From the NCBI GenBank assembly GCA_017961965.1, contig JAGCWG010000556.1, positions 1 to 6,832 of the forward strand: a DNA stretch of 6,832 bases. The letters run 5' to 3'. This document shows positions 1 through 6,160 of the stretch, in pieces. How positions within the stretch are numbered: the first letter of the stretch is position 1; each line of letters opens with the position of its first letter. The notes below the pieces were generated by a model. The model ran no database searches, was not told the origin of the DNA, and saw only the letters and a program-made list of their open reading frames with translations. This DNA is from Bacteroidaceae bacterium (GTDB lineage: Bacteria > Bacteroidota > Bacteroidia > Bacteroidales > Bacteroidaceae). The translations under genes were made by a program, and so were the position numbers.

Positions 1-26
1 AAGTTTATTATGTATTTTCACGTCTG

Positions 27-55
27 CAAAGATAATGATTTTTTCCAACAAACAA
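27..55 (-). promoter_or_regulatory. Leftward Bacteroidota-type promoter for a gene beyond the left edge
   Basis: On the minus strand, 34-27 read TATCTTTG, an exact match to the Bacteroidota -7 consensus TAnnTTTG. A TTG at 55-53 lies 18 bases upstream and can serve as the -33 element. Transcription would start near position 20 and leave the window, so a minus-strand gene probably begins just left of position 1. The box lies downstream of the GH35 terminator at 121-151, as expected for a separate transcription unit. The identity of the driven gene cannot be seen. Confidence 0.6.
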
Positions 56-95
56 TGTAAGACATTGTAACCTATTAATGCTCTTTTGTTACAAT
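52..95. promoter_or_regulatory. Overlapping inverted repeats beside the leftward promoter, possible operator
   Basis: ACAATGT (52-58) and ACATTGT (62-68) form a perfect 7-base inverted repeat with a 3-base spacer. ATTGTAAC (64-71) and GTTACAAT (88-95) form a second, perfect 8-base pair that shares the middle arm. The first palindrome covers the proposed -33 element of the leftward promoter (53-55), a common place for a regulator to bind. No regulator gene is visible, and a role in binding is inference. Confidence 0.35.
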
Positions 96-120
96 TTCGA
101 GAGAAATGAGAGGAGGCCGT

Positions 121-151
121 AAAAAAAAGAGCAACCCGAAGGCTGCTCTTT
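121..151 (-). terminator. Intrinsic terminator of the GH35 gene
   Basis: Read on the minus strand, 151-141 (AAAGAGCAGCC) pairs along all 11 positions with 136-126, with one G-U wobble, closing a UUCG tetraloop inside a C-G pair. This loop type is known to be unusually stable. An uninterrupted run of T from 128 to 121 follows, three of which are in the stem. It lies about 118 bases after the GH35 stop codon with no gene between, so it most likely ends that transcript. The plus-strand reading has only three Ts after the stem, so leftward termination is clearly favoured. Confidence 0.88.
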
Positions 152-168
152 CCTAATATTATATTTTA

Positions 169-208
169 AGTTTGTGAGTTTTTAGGTTTGTGAGTTTTTT
201 AGTTCTCG
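169..208. repeat. Five-unit array with 8-base period, downstream of GH35
   Basis: On the plus strand the segment reads in strict 8-base steps: AGTTTGTG, AGTTTTTA, GGTTTGTG, AGTTTTTT, AGTTCTCG. It lies between the GH35 stop codon and its terminator. A very similar array at 2652-2691 lies on the other side of the GH35 gene, ends in the same GTTCTCGC, and shares an exact 21-base stretch (164-184 equals 2655-2675). Function is unknown. Confidence 0.8.
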
Positions 209-234
209 CAGAGAGTTATCAGCGAATAACCATT

Positions 235-266
235 AATTACTCATTACTAATTACTCATTACTAATT
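235..266. repeat. Array with 7-base period next to the GH35 stop codon
   Basis: AATTACT and CATTACT alternate twice in exact 7-base steps (235-262), so the 14-base unit is present two full times, followed by a partial AATT. The array ends three bases before the stop codon of the minus-strand GH35 gene (269-271). It would be transcribed in the 3' untranslated region of that gene. Function is unknown. Confidence 0.8.
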
Positions 267-268
267 CA

Positions 269-2629
269 TTAAAACTTGAACTGGTTTTTCTTTACGTATA
301 TCTTATAGTTCTTGATTGCACCTGGAACGTTGCTTTCCATACGTGGGAGGTACTGGAGAACTGTCACGGTGCGCTCCTTGCCAAGGTCGATGATGATATG
401 GTGAGGGAACTTGACACCCTTGAGAGTTGACCAGAATGTAGATTCCTGAAGGTCGTAAATCTTATCACCTGCACGGTTACCTGTCTGGATGTCCTCTGAG
501 TCGGCGTATGAAATCTTCCAAGGCTCACGTGAGAGACGCTCGCCATTCTCATCGAGGAGATAAAGCTCAGCGATACAAGCATACTCATTACCGTTGTGGT
601 TATCGAGTGCCTCAAGACATACATAGCGACCTGTCTGTGGAGCAGAGAACTTAACCTCCTGCCATCCGTTGCCTGCCTTGAACTGACCTGCTGCCACTGG
701 CTTCTCACCTGCGAGTGAGAGGTTCTGTCCTTCCTTGCGGTGGATAGGTGGCTCTGCATTCTGGAGCTTGTCGATGATAGGCTTGCTGAGTCCTTCGCTC
801 TTAGCCTCTGTAGGACCCACGATGTCGAGAACGATAATCTCGTTCTTACCCTTCTTCAACCAGCATCCTGGACAGAAGAGTGTCTGCTGAGGACCAATCT
901 CCCAGATACGTCCGAGACCGTGACCATTGACATATACGAGTCCCTTGCCGAATGTCTCGAAGTTGAGGAATGTATCACCAATCTTATTGACTGTGAACTG
1001 TGCCTTGTAGTAGCCCGGAACACGGTCGCCGTTCTTGAGTGGCTTAACGTCAGCAAGTGGCTTGTATGCCTGCTTCTTCATAAACTCGTATGTGTCAGGG
1101 AAGAGATAGTTCTTCCAGTTCTTGAGCTGAGCTGTATAGTCGTTGCCGTCAATCTCTATTGTGAGGTCAACAGTTCCCTCGATACCCTTGAAGTCCTTGA
1201 TTGCACGTCCGAAGTTGATACGTCCCATTGCCTCCACGAGGATGTCAAGCTGTGCACCCTTGCGACAAGATGGGAGTACGAGGTCCTTGTCACCGTTGCG
1301 ACGGTCAAGGTTGCCAATATACTTGCCGTCAACATATATCTGAAGATAGTCGTGACCACCAGCAATATGGAGCTTGGCTGGCTTCTTGAGTTCAGGAAGC
1401 GTAGTGCGATAGAGGATTGAGCCCCATCCCTGATTGAACTCTTCCATTGTCTTCACCTTCTCAGAAAGAATTGGCTCTGGAAGATTGTCGAACACAGGAG
1501 CATACTCCGTGAAACGGAATGCAGGAACGGTAGTTACTGGTATTGGCTTTGGTGCTGCAGGAAGCTTCTTCTTTGAATACTGCTGAAGCATATCCCTCAG
1601 TTCAGTGAACTTTGGTGTCACCTGTCCGTATTCATTGATAGGAGCATCGTAGTCGTAAGACGTAACGTCTGGAGCAAAACCTGGAGAGTTGGCACCTGCC
1701 CAATGGCCGAATGATGTTCCTCCGTGAGTCATGTAGAGTGAGAATGAGATATTCTTATCGAGCATCTCCTTCATTCCTGCCACCATATCCTTTGACGAAC
1801 GTGTCTCGTGCTTGCCGCCCCACTTGTCAAACCATCCGCTCCAGAACTCTGAACACATCAGTGGTGCATCAGGACGGAGTGACTTCAACTTGCGGAACTG
1901 GTCGTCAATATTGGCACCTGTACCGAAGTTCATTGTCCATACGAGGTCATCAAGTCCGTTGTCCGTGAAGTTGCTTGACCAATCGCACTGGAAGAGTGCC
2001 ACCTTGTCGAATCCCACGCTACGGAGACAGTCACGTATCTCGCTCACGTATGGCTTGTTCTTGCCGTATGAGCCGTACTCGTTCTCCACCTGTACCATGA
2101 TGATAGGACCGCCGTTCTGGATAGTAAGACCTGCGAGCTGCTTGCCCACTTCCTTCTCAAATATCTTCACGCGCTCCATGAAGTATGGGTCCTGCTCACG
2201 AAGCTTGATGTCCTTCTTCTTTAGAAGCCACCAAGGCAGACCACCCATCTCCCATTCAGCACAAACGTATGGACCCGGGCGAACGATGACGTACATGCCG
2301 TTCTTCTGTGCAAGACGACAGAACTCAGCCACGTTGTTGTTGCCCGACCAGTCGAACACACCTTCCTGCTGCTCATGGATGTTCCAGAAGATATAGATAC
2401 AGATAGTGTTCATACCAAGAGCCTTACACATCTTGATACGATGTTCCCAGTATTGCTGCGGAATACGAGGATAGTGGATTTCAGCGGCTTTCACGACGAA
2501 AGGTTCGCCGTTAAGCATAAATGCACCTTTGCCTGCCTCAAACGTGCCAGGCTTCTGAGCCATAGCCGTGTTTGGAACAAATGTCAAGGATGCTAATCCG
2601 ATTGACATGATTGATAAGAATCTCTTCAT
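269..2629 (-). CDS. Secreted GH35 beta-galactosidase with C-terminal F5/8 type C domain
   Basis: This 786-residue enzyme should cleave terminal beta-galactose from oligo- or polysaccharides by the retaining mechanism of family GH35. Residues 1-24 form a signal peptide (MKRF, hydrophobic stretch, AMA before Q25), so it is exported, probably to the periplasm. The catalytic TIM barrel covers about 30-355. The family signature GGPIIMVQVENEY lies at 173-185 with acid/base E184, and the nucleophile is E261 in CSEFWSGW. Two jelly-roll regions follow at about 385-620, and an F5/8 type C (discoidin-like) domain at about 649-786. Length and order fit Bacteroidota GH35 enzymes, and nothing looks broken. 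The start is fixed by the signal peptide; no Shine-Dalgarno sequence is visible. Substrate is uncertain: galactan side chains, mucin glycans or lacto-oligosaccharides are all possible. It is transcribed alone, away from nhaC. Confidence 0.97.
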   Translation of the reverse strand: MKRFLSIMSIGLASLTFVPNTAMAQKPGTFEAGKGAFMLNGEPFVVKAAEIHYPRIPQQYWEHRIKMCKALGMNTICIYIFWNIHEQQEGVFDWSGNNNVAEFCRLAQKNGMYVIVRPGPYVCAEWEMGGLPWWLLKKKDIKLREQDPYFMERVKIFEKEVGKQLAGLTIQNGGPIIMVQVENEYGSYGKNKPYVSEIRDCLRSVGFDKVALFQCDWSSNFTDNGLDDLVWTMNFGTGANIDDQFRKLKSLRPDAPLMCSEFWSGWFDKWGGKHETRSSKDMVAGMKEMLDKNISFSLYMTHGGTSFGHWAGANSPGFAPDVTSYDYDAPINEYGQVTPKFTELRDMLQQYSKKKLPAAPKPIPVTTVPAFRFTEYAPVFDNLPEPILSEKVKTMEEFNQGWGSILYRTTLPELKKPAKLHIAGGHDYLQIYVDGKYIGNLDRRNGDKDLVLPSCRKGAQLDILVEAMGRINFGRAIKDFKGIEGTVDLTIEIDGNDYTAQLKNWKNYLFPDTYEFMKKQAYKPLADVKPLKNGDRVPGYYKAQFTVNKIGDTFLNFETFGKGLVYVNGHGLGRIWEIGPQQTLFCPGCWLKKGKNEIIVLDIVGPTEAKSEGLSKPIIDKLQNAEPPIHRKEGQNLSLAGEKPVAAGQFKAGNGWQEVKFSAPQTGRYVCLEALDNHNGNEYACIAELYLLDENGERLSREPWKISYADSEDIQTGNRAGDKIYDLQESTFWSTLKGVKFPHHIIIDLGKERTVTVLQYLPRMESNVPGAIKNYKIYVKKNQFKF

Positions 2630-2651
2630 AGATTTATTGATAGTATATATA

Positions 2652-2691
2652 AGTTTTTAAGTTTGTGAGTTTTTAAGTTTTTATGTTCTCG
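2652..2691. repeat. Five-unit array with 8-base period, upstream of GH35
   Basis: The plus strand reads AGTTTTTA, AGTTTGTG, AGTTTTTA, AGTTTTTA, TGTTCTCG in strict 8-base steps. It starts 22 bases before the GH35 start codon, inside its likely 5' untranslated region. It parallels the array at 169-208 in unit sequence, unit number, orientation and final GTTCTCGC. Directly after it GCGGAAT is duplicated in tandem (2691-2704). Function is unknown. Confidence 0.8.
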
Positions 2692-2790
2692 CGGAATGCG
2701 GAATAAAAAAGAACGAAATTTTTTTTAGATGACGCCTATGACGCACCTTTTCATCTTCTAAATCTTAATTCCCCTATAGCGAGCTTGCAT

Positions 2791-2818
2791 TTTTAACTTT
2801 TAACTTTTGATTTTTAAC
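2791..2818. repeat. Four-unit array with 7-base period (TTTTAAC family)
   Basis: Exact 7-base units read TTTTAAC, TTTTAAC, TTTTGAT, TTTTAAC on the plus strand. The same family recurs at 3220-3247 directly before nhaC, in the same orientation. This copy lies in the probable GH35 leader, next to the hairpin at 2820-2837. Function is unknown. Confidence 0.8.
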
Positions 2819-2819
2819 T

Positions 2820-2837
2820 CCCCCATAGGGATGGGGG
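2820..2837 (-). other. GC-rich hairpin near the 5' end of the GH35 transcript
   Basis: CCCCCAT (2820-2826) pairs perfectly with ATGGGGG (2831-2837) around a 4-base loop, in an otherwise AT-rich spacer. If GH35 transcription starts near 2846, the stem begins about nine bases into the message. No T-run follows on either strand, so it does not look like a terminator. It could protect the 5' end of the message or be a protein-binding palindrome; both are inference. Confidence 0.5.
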
Positions 2838-2852
2838 GCTGCGTTTCGCTTG

Positions 2853-2884
2853 CAAATATAGCAATTCTACTTGATTTATCGTAA
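2853..2884 (-). promoter_or_regulatory. Probable GH35 promoter
   Basis: On the minus strand 2860-2853 read TATATTTG, an exact match to TAnnTTTG. The -33 region is poor: only a TTAC at 2884-2881 lies at a suitable distance of 20 bases. Start of transcription would be near 2846, giving a leader of about 217 bases that contains the hairpin and two repeat arrays. The weak -33 element would fit a promoter that needs an activator, but this is inference. Confidence 0.5.
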
Positions 2885-2909
2885 CGAATAACTAAAAAAA
2901 TACGTACAT

Positions 2910-2940
2910 TTTGCCGTTTGCCATATTTTACGTAAATTTG
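2910..2940 (+). promoter_or_regulatory. Consensus Bacteroidota promoter facing nhaC
   Basis: TTTG at 2910-2913, a 19-base spacer and TAAATTTG at 2933-2940 match the Bacteroidota vegetative promoter at every conserved base, with ideal spacing. It faces rightward, and the next plus-strand gene is nhaC at 3259. Start of transcription would be near 2947, leaving an unusually long leader of about 310 bases. This is the best promoter in the window. Confidence 0.7.
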
Positions 2941-3219
2941 CACTTAGTTTGAAAGTTTTTTAGAAACGAAAATTAAAAAAATCAAAGAAGATTCTATTAC
3001 AACGACAATTATGACCATTCTTGACAAATAAATATTTTGCATGAATTGCCATGAATTTGCCACGAATATTCATAAATATTTAATGGTCAATTATATGATA
3101 ATTCATGCTTCAAAAAACAGTTATGTTGATAATTATTGTCAAAGAAAAGAAGAAATAATTTTCTTTAATTTACTAAATTTTCGTTTCCAAAATCACTTGT
3201 AGAACAAAGTAAAATCTAT
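2941..3219 (+). other. AT-rich probable nhaC leader with several inverted repeats
   Basis: No gene is visible here. Perfect inverted repeats are GAAACGAAAATT (2963-2974) with its complement at 3176-3187; TGACCATT (3012-3019) with 3082-3089; GCATGAATT (3039-3047) with 3100-3108; and TTGACAA (3021-3027) with TTGTCAA (3136-3142). The second and third pairs cross each other, so they are mutually exclusive as simple hairpins, or would form a pseudoknot. Three loose tandem copies around TTGCCATGAAT occur at 3037-3068. No known riboswitch was recognised. AT-rich composition makes some such repeats likely by chance. Confidence 0.35.
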
Positions 3220-3247
3220 TTTTAACTTTTCACTATTCACTTTTCAC
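3220..3247. repeat. Four-unit array with 7-base period directly before nhaC
   Basis: Exact 7-base units read TTTTAAC, TTTTCAC, TATTCAC, TTTTCAC. The array ends 11 bases before the nhaC start codon, so it occupies the space where a ribosome would load. Its first unit is identical to the main unit at 2791-2818, 400 bases away. Function is unknown. Confidence 0.8.
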
Positions 3248-3258
3248 TTAAAAAAAGG

Positions 3259-4518
3259 ATGAAATCATTATCACCACTTTTCGTATTCCTCGTGCTCTAC
3301 CTCGCAACGAGCATCATTGCACAAGATTTTTACAAAGTACCAATCACGGTAGCATTTCTCGTATCTTCCGTCTATGCCATTGCCACGGTAAAGGGTACGA
3401 TGAACGAACGTATCAGCATCTTCGCAAAGGGTGCGGGCAACAGTTCCATGGTGCTCATGCTCATGATATTCGTGCTTGCAGGCGCATTCGCTTCATCTGC
3501 CAAGGAGGTAGGTGCGGTCGATGCTACTGTCAACACGGCTCTGCGCTTCTTGCCTGAGTCATTCATCCTTCCTGGAATATTTCTCGCTTCATGTTTCATA
3601 TCCCTTAGCATCGGCACATCGTGCGGAACAATCGCAGCACTCACACCAGTTGCCGTAGGCATCGCACAGCACGAGGGAATAAGCGTGCCACTCATGGTGG
3701 GACTTGTGGTCGGTGGCACGTACTTCGGTGACAACCTGTCATTCATCAGCGACACCACCATCATTGCCACACAGACACAGGGCTGCAACATGAGCGACAA
3801 ATTCAAGGTCAACGTGCGTATCGTAGCACCAGTTGCCATCATCATGCTCATCGTCTATTACTTCATCGGAATGAATGTTCACTCCACAAGCATGGTTGCA
3901 GACGTTGACTTCATCAGGGTTCTTCCCTACCTCGTTGTCATCATCACGGCAATATGTGGAATCAACGTACTTCTCGTACTCATCATAGGCATAGTGCTCA
4001 CAGGTATCATCGGAATATGCGAAGGAACATTCGACGTATTCGGCTGGTTCGCTGCCATGAACACAGGAATGATGGGAATGGCTGAGCTTATCATCGTCAC
4101 AATCCTTGCTGGCGGAATGCTCTCCATCATCCGTCACAATGGTGGCATAGATTATATTATCCAACTCCTCACACGCCGTATCAATGGCAAGCGTGGTGGC
4201 GAGATGAGCATCGCCATGCTCGTGGCACTCATCAACGTATGTACTGCCAACAACACGGTTGCCATTATAACAGCAGGACCTATTGCCAACGACATAGCTC
4301 ATCGCTATCACATCGACAAGCGTCGAAGTGCTTCAATCCTCGACACAGCCAGCTGTTTCATGCAAGGTATCCTCCCTTACGGAGCACAGGTACTCATCGC
4401 TGCAAGCCTCTCAGGCATCAACCCACTCAACATCATGGGCTATCTCTACTATCCCGTTGCCATCGGCGTTGCACTCGTGCTATGTATAGTGTTCCGCTAT
4501 CCAAGAAAATTCGCTTAG
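3259..4518 (+). CDS. nhaC: NhaC-family Na+/H+ antiporter
   Basis: The 419-residue protein is an inner-membrane carrier expected to exchange sodium for protons, helping with pH and sodium balance. Almost the whole chain is hydrophobic, with roughly ten to twelve membrane segments, for example about 5-22, 27-44, 63-82, 185-205 and 393-414. The family motif GTYFGDNLSFISDTTIIAT lies at 153-171, with the acidic residues D158 and D165 in the region thought to bind ions. SIGTSCGTIAALTP (117-130) and NNTVAIITAGPIAND (331-345) are further polar, glycine-rich membrane stretches typical of the family. It is somewhat shorter than the about 460 residues of classic NhaC. ATG at 3259 is the first start after an in-frame stop at 3223. 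It is transcribed away from GH35. NhaC-like proteins can also carry other ions or substrates, so the exact specificity is uncertain. Confidence 0.92.
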   Translation: MKSLSPLFVFLVLYLATSIIAQDFYKVPITVAFLVSSVYAIATVKGTMNERISIFAKGAGNSSMVLMLMIFVLAGAFASSAKEVGAVDATVNTALRFLPESFILPGIFLASCFISLSIGTSCGTIAALTPVAVGIAQHEGISVPLMVGLVVGGTYFGDNLSFISDTTIIATQTQGCNMSDKFKVNVRIVAPVAIIMLIVYYFIGMNVHSTSMVADVDFIRVLPYLVVIITAICGINVLLVLIIGIVLTGIIGICEGTFDVFGWFAAMNTGMMGMAELIIVTILAGGMLSIIRHNGGIDYIIQLLTRRINGKRGGEMSIAMLVALINVCTANNTVAIITAGPIANDIAHRYHIDKRRSASILDTASCFMQGILPYGAQVLIAASLSGINPLNIMGYLYYPVAIGVALVLCIVFRYPRKFA

Positions 4519-4926
4519 AAAAATTGAGTGCTTTTTTATACTTTAAAATAAATAAAGGTTGGGCTAAAGATAATCTTTATCCGAGAATAAAAATTGAAAT
4601 CGATGCAAAAAAACTTTTGGCTTTGTATGAATTATTGAGTGCTTACGCTGCAAATTCTTGTTTTTGTTCTGTTTAATTATCTATTCTCCCATACGTTATT
4701 TTAGCACACATTCTGATAATGCCAATGTGTAAGGCATGAAATAATCAAAATATAAAAGACGTCACAAAAAAAAGTTTCAACAAAAATCAAAAATATTATT
4801 GTTTTTATTAGTTCAAATGAAAAAAAATGGTTTTATTTGCAATGAAATTGTTCACAGTCATTTTTTTTCCTGACTTGACGGTTTGAAAAATACGTAGTAC
4901 TAATACGAACTAAAAAAGATATAATC
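4519..4926. other. Spacer between nhaC and galM, no convincing gene
   Basis: This 408-base AT-rich stretch has no open frame with a credible start. TTGAGTGCTT occurs twice (4524-4533 and 4635-4644), 111 bases apart. ACACATT (4706-4712) and AATGTGT (4724-4730) form a 7-base inverted repeat with an 11-base loop; TGCC and GGCA around the right arm (4720-4736) form a competing smaller one. No good intrinsic terminator for nhaC is seen; the AAAGAT-A-ATCTTT palindrome near 4568 lacks a T-run. Unlike the other spacers, it has no short-period array. Confidence 0.5.
4808..4839 (+). promoter_or_regulatory. Weak candidate galM promoter
   Basis: TTTATTTG at 4832-4839 matches TAnnTTTG at all fixed bases except the A, and TTAG at 4808-4811 lies 20 bases upstream as an imperfect -33 element. 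Start of transcription would be near 4846, about 80 bases before the galM start. Nothing better was found in this spacer, so read-through from nhaC or an unrecognised promoter remains possible. Confidence 0.25.
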
Positions 4927-6006
4927 ATGAGCACATCTCAAAACCTTTGCGGAATCAATCCCGCAGACTTCCAAAGAGAGATCAACGGAAAGAAGACAGA
5001 TCTCTACATTCTTAAAAATAGCAAAGGCTACGAAGTAGCAGTTTCTAACTATGGTGGTGCTATCGTAGCAATCATGGTTCCTGACAAGGACGGCAAGGTT
5101 GCCAACGTAATTCAGGGATTTGACAATATAGACGAGTATTTGAAGGGCAATGAGCCTTACCTCTCTACTCTTATCGGTCGTTTCGGTAACCGTATCTGTG
5201 ACGGTAAGTTCCAGCTCAACGGCAAGCAGTACAGCCTTGTGGTAAACAACGGCAAGAACGCTCTCCACGGAGGTCCTACTGGTCTCCACGCTCAGGTTTG
5301 GGACGCTTACCAGACAGGTAGCCAGAACCTTACTCTCAACACTATTCTTCCTTACGGACATGAAGGATTCTCTGGTGAGGTAAAGATTTCAGTTGAATAT
5401 ACTTGGACAGATGATAATGAACTTATCCTTGAGTACTTCGCTACTACAAACAAGAAGACTATCATCAACCTCACACATCACGCATTCTTCTCAATTCAGG
5501 GAATCGCAAATCCAACTCCAACAGTTGACGACTTGATTCTTGAGATGAACTGCGACTTCTATGTTCCAACAGACGAAACATCAATCCCAACAGGTGAGAT
5601 TCTCAAGGTTGAGGGTACTCCATTCGATTTCCGTAAGCCAAAGCCAATCGGTCAGGACATCAACGCAGACAATGAGCAGATTAAGTTCGGCTCTGGTTAT
5701 GACCACAACTATGTATGTAACAAGAAGGAAGTTGGTGAGTTGACTCTTGCTGCACGCCTCACAGACCCTAAGTCAGGACGTGTACTTGAAACATACACAA
5801 CAGAGCCAGGTCTTCAGCTCTATACAGGTAACTTCCTTTCTGGTTTCAAGATTCAGAACGGTTGCACAGCACCACGTCGTTCTGCTGTATGCTTCGAGGC
5901 TCAGCACTTCCCTGATTCTCCAAACCGTCCTTACTTCCCTTCTACAGTACTTAATCCAGGAGAGAAGTACACTCAGAAGACAATCTACAAGTTTGACACA
6001 ATCTAA
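4927..6006 (+). CDS. galM: Aldose 1-epimerase (galactose mutarotase)
   Basis: GalM interconverts the beta and alpha anomers of D-galactose (and glucose), feeding the alpha form to galactokinase. The 359-residue protein has no signal peptide, so it should act in the cytoplasm. The family fold runs from about residue 20 to the end. All active-site residues expected from studied GalM enzymes are visible: R89 (GNRICDGKF), H114 (NALHGGP), H185 (NLTHHAFFSI), D259 (GSGYDHNY) and catalytic base E324 (CFEAQHFPDSPN). The usual asparagine before the second histidine is replaced by H184, a mild variation. Length is normal. ATG at 4927 is the natural start, giving a short N-terminal extension typical of the family; no Shine-Dalgarno sequence is obvious. 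galK follows on the same strand after 248 bases, supporting joint work in galactose catabolism. Confidence 0.97.
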   Translation: MSTSQNLCGINPADFQREINGKKTDLYILKNSKGYEVAVSNYGGAIVAIMVPDKDGKVANVIQGFDNIDEYLKGNEPYLSTLIGRFGNRICDGKFQLNGKQYSLVVNNGKNALHGGPTGLHAQVWDAYQTGSQNLTLNTILPYGHEGFSGEVKISVEYTWTDDNELILEYFATTNKKTIINLTHHAFFSIQGIANPTPTVDDLILEMNCDFYVPTDETSIPTGEILKVEGTPFDFRKPKPIGQDINADNEQIKFGSGYDHNYVCNKKEVGELTLAARLTDPKSGRVLETYTTEPGLQLYTGNFLSGFKIQNGCTAPRRSAVCFEAQHFPDSPNRPYFPSTVLNPGEKYTQKTIYKFDTI

Positions 6007-6020
6007 ACATAATATTTCCT

Positions 6021-6053
6021 GAGGGTTCTCAGCCATGGCGGCTGGGAATTCTT
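6021..6053 (+). terminator. Hairpin after galM, possible weak terminator or processing site
   Basis: TTCTCAGCC (6026-6034) pairs with GGCTGGGAA (6040-6048), nine pairs with one G-U, around a 5-base loop. Five more pairs, mostly wobble, can extend it to 6021-6053. It begins 15 bases after the galM stop codon. No T-run follows, so it may end transcription only partly, or protect or separate the galM message from galK. Confidence 0.45.
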
Positions 6054-6079
6054 GGGATTCTTGTCAATACTCTATATGA

Positions 6080-6119
6080 AGTAAAAAGCAGTAAATTGGA
6101 GTTAAACAAAGTAAAATGA
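6080..6119. repeat. Four-unit array with 10-base period between galM and galK
   Basis: Units read AGTAAAAAGC, AGTAAATTGG, AGTTAAACAA, AGTAAAATGA in exact 10-base steps, close to one helical turn. A related array in the opposite orientation lies at 6161-6190. The candidate galK -7 box is between them. Function is unknown. Confidence 0.7.
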
Positions 6120-6125
6120 CAGATG

Positions 6126-6155
6126 TTTATATGTTTTTTTCTATACATATTTTTG
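6126..6155 (+). promoter_or_regulatory. Candidate galK promoter
   Basis: TATTTTTG at 6148-6155 is an exact TAnnTTTG match. The -33 region is poor, with TTTA at 6126-6129 at 18 bases. Start of transcription would be near 6162, giving a leader of about 93 bases. The box sits between the two inverted 10-base arrays. The AT-rich setting raises the chance of a false match, and galK may instead be co-transcribed with galM. Confidence 0.35.
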
Positions 6156-6160
6156 TCTCA

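Noticed and set aside
169..266. CRISPR array
   Set aside because: Repeat units of 7-8 bases occur without spacers of 30 or more bases, and no cas genes are present.
740..1420. Open frame of 226 codons on the plus strand
   Set aside because: It is antisense to the GH35 gene, whose signature motifs, signal peptide and full-length frame are clear; the plus-strand translation shows no recognisable domain. The other plus-strand frames within 1143-2596 are rejected for the same reason.
164..2692. Composite mobile element around GH35
   Set aside because: The flanking repeats are direct and AT-rich, without transposase, terminal inverted repeats or target duplication. Only a recombination bracket can be suggested.
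2729..2776. Hairpin TTTAGATGA with TCATCTTCTAAA as terminator
   Set aside because: The stem is AT-rich with a 2-base bulge and a long loop, and no T-run follows on the transcribed strand; it lies within the GH35 leader.
3739..4311. Open frame of 190 codons antisense to nhaC
   Set aside because: The translation is rich in D, E, H and Y as the complement of hydrophobic membrane codons, and it lies wholly within the well-supported antiporter gene. The same holds for the frame at 3372-3851.
4239..4676. Frame of 145 codons running from nhaC into the spacer
   Set aside because: Its first two thirds is an out-of-frame reading of nhaC. The antiporter itself ends in a typical positively charged tail (YPRKFA), so a frameshift is not needed to explain its end.
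4900..5361. Minus-strand frame over the start of galM
   Set aside because: Antisense to galM residues with clear active-site motifs; no family features.
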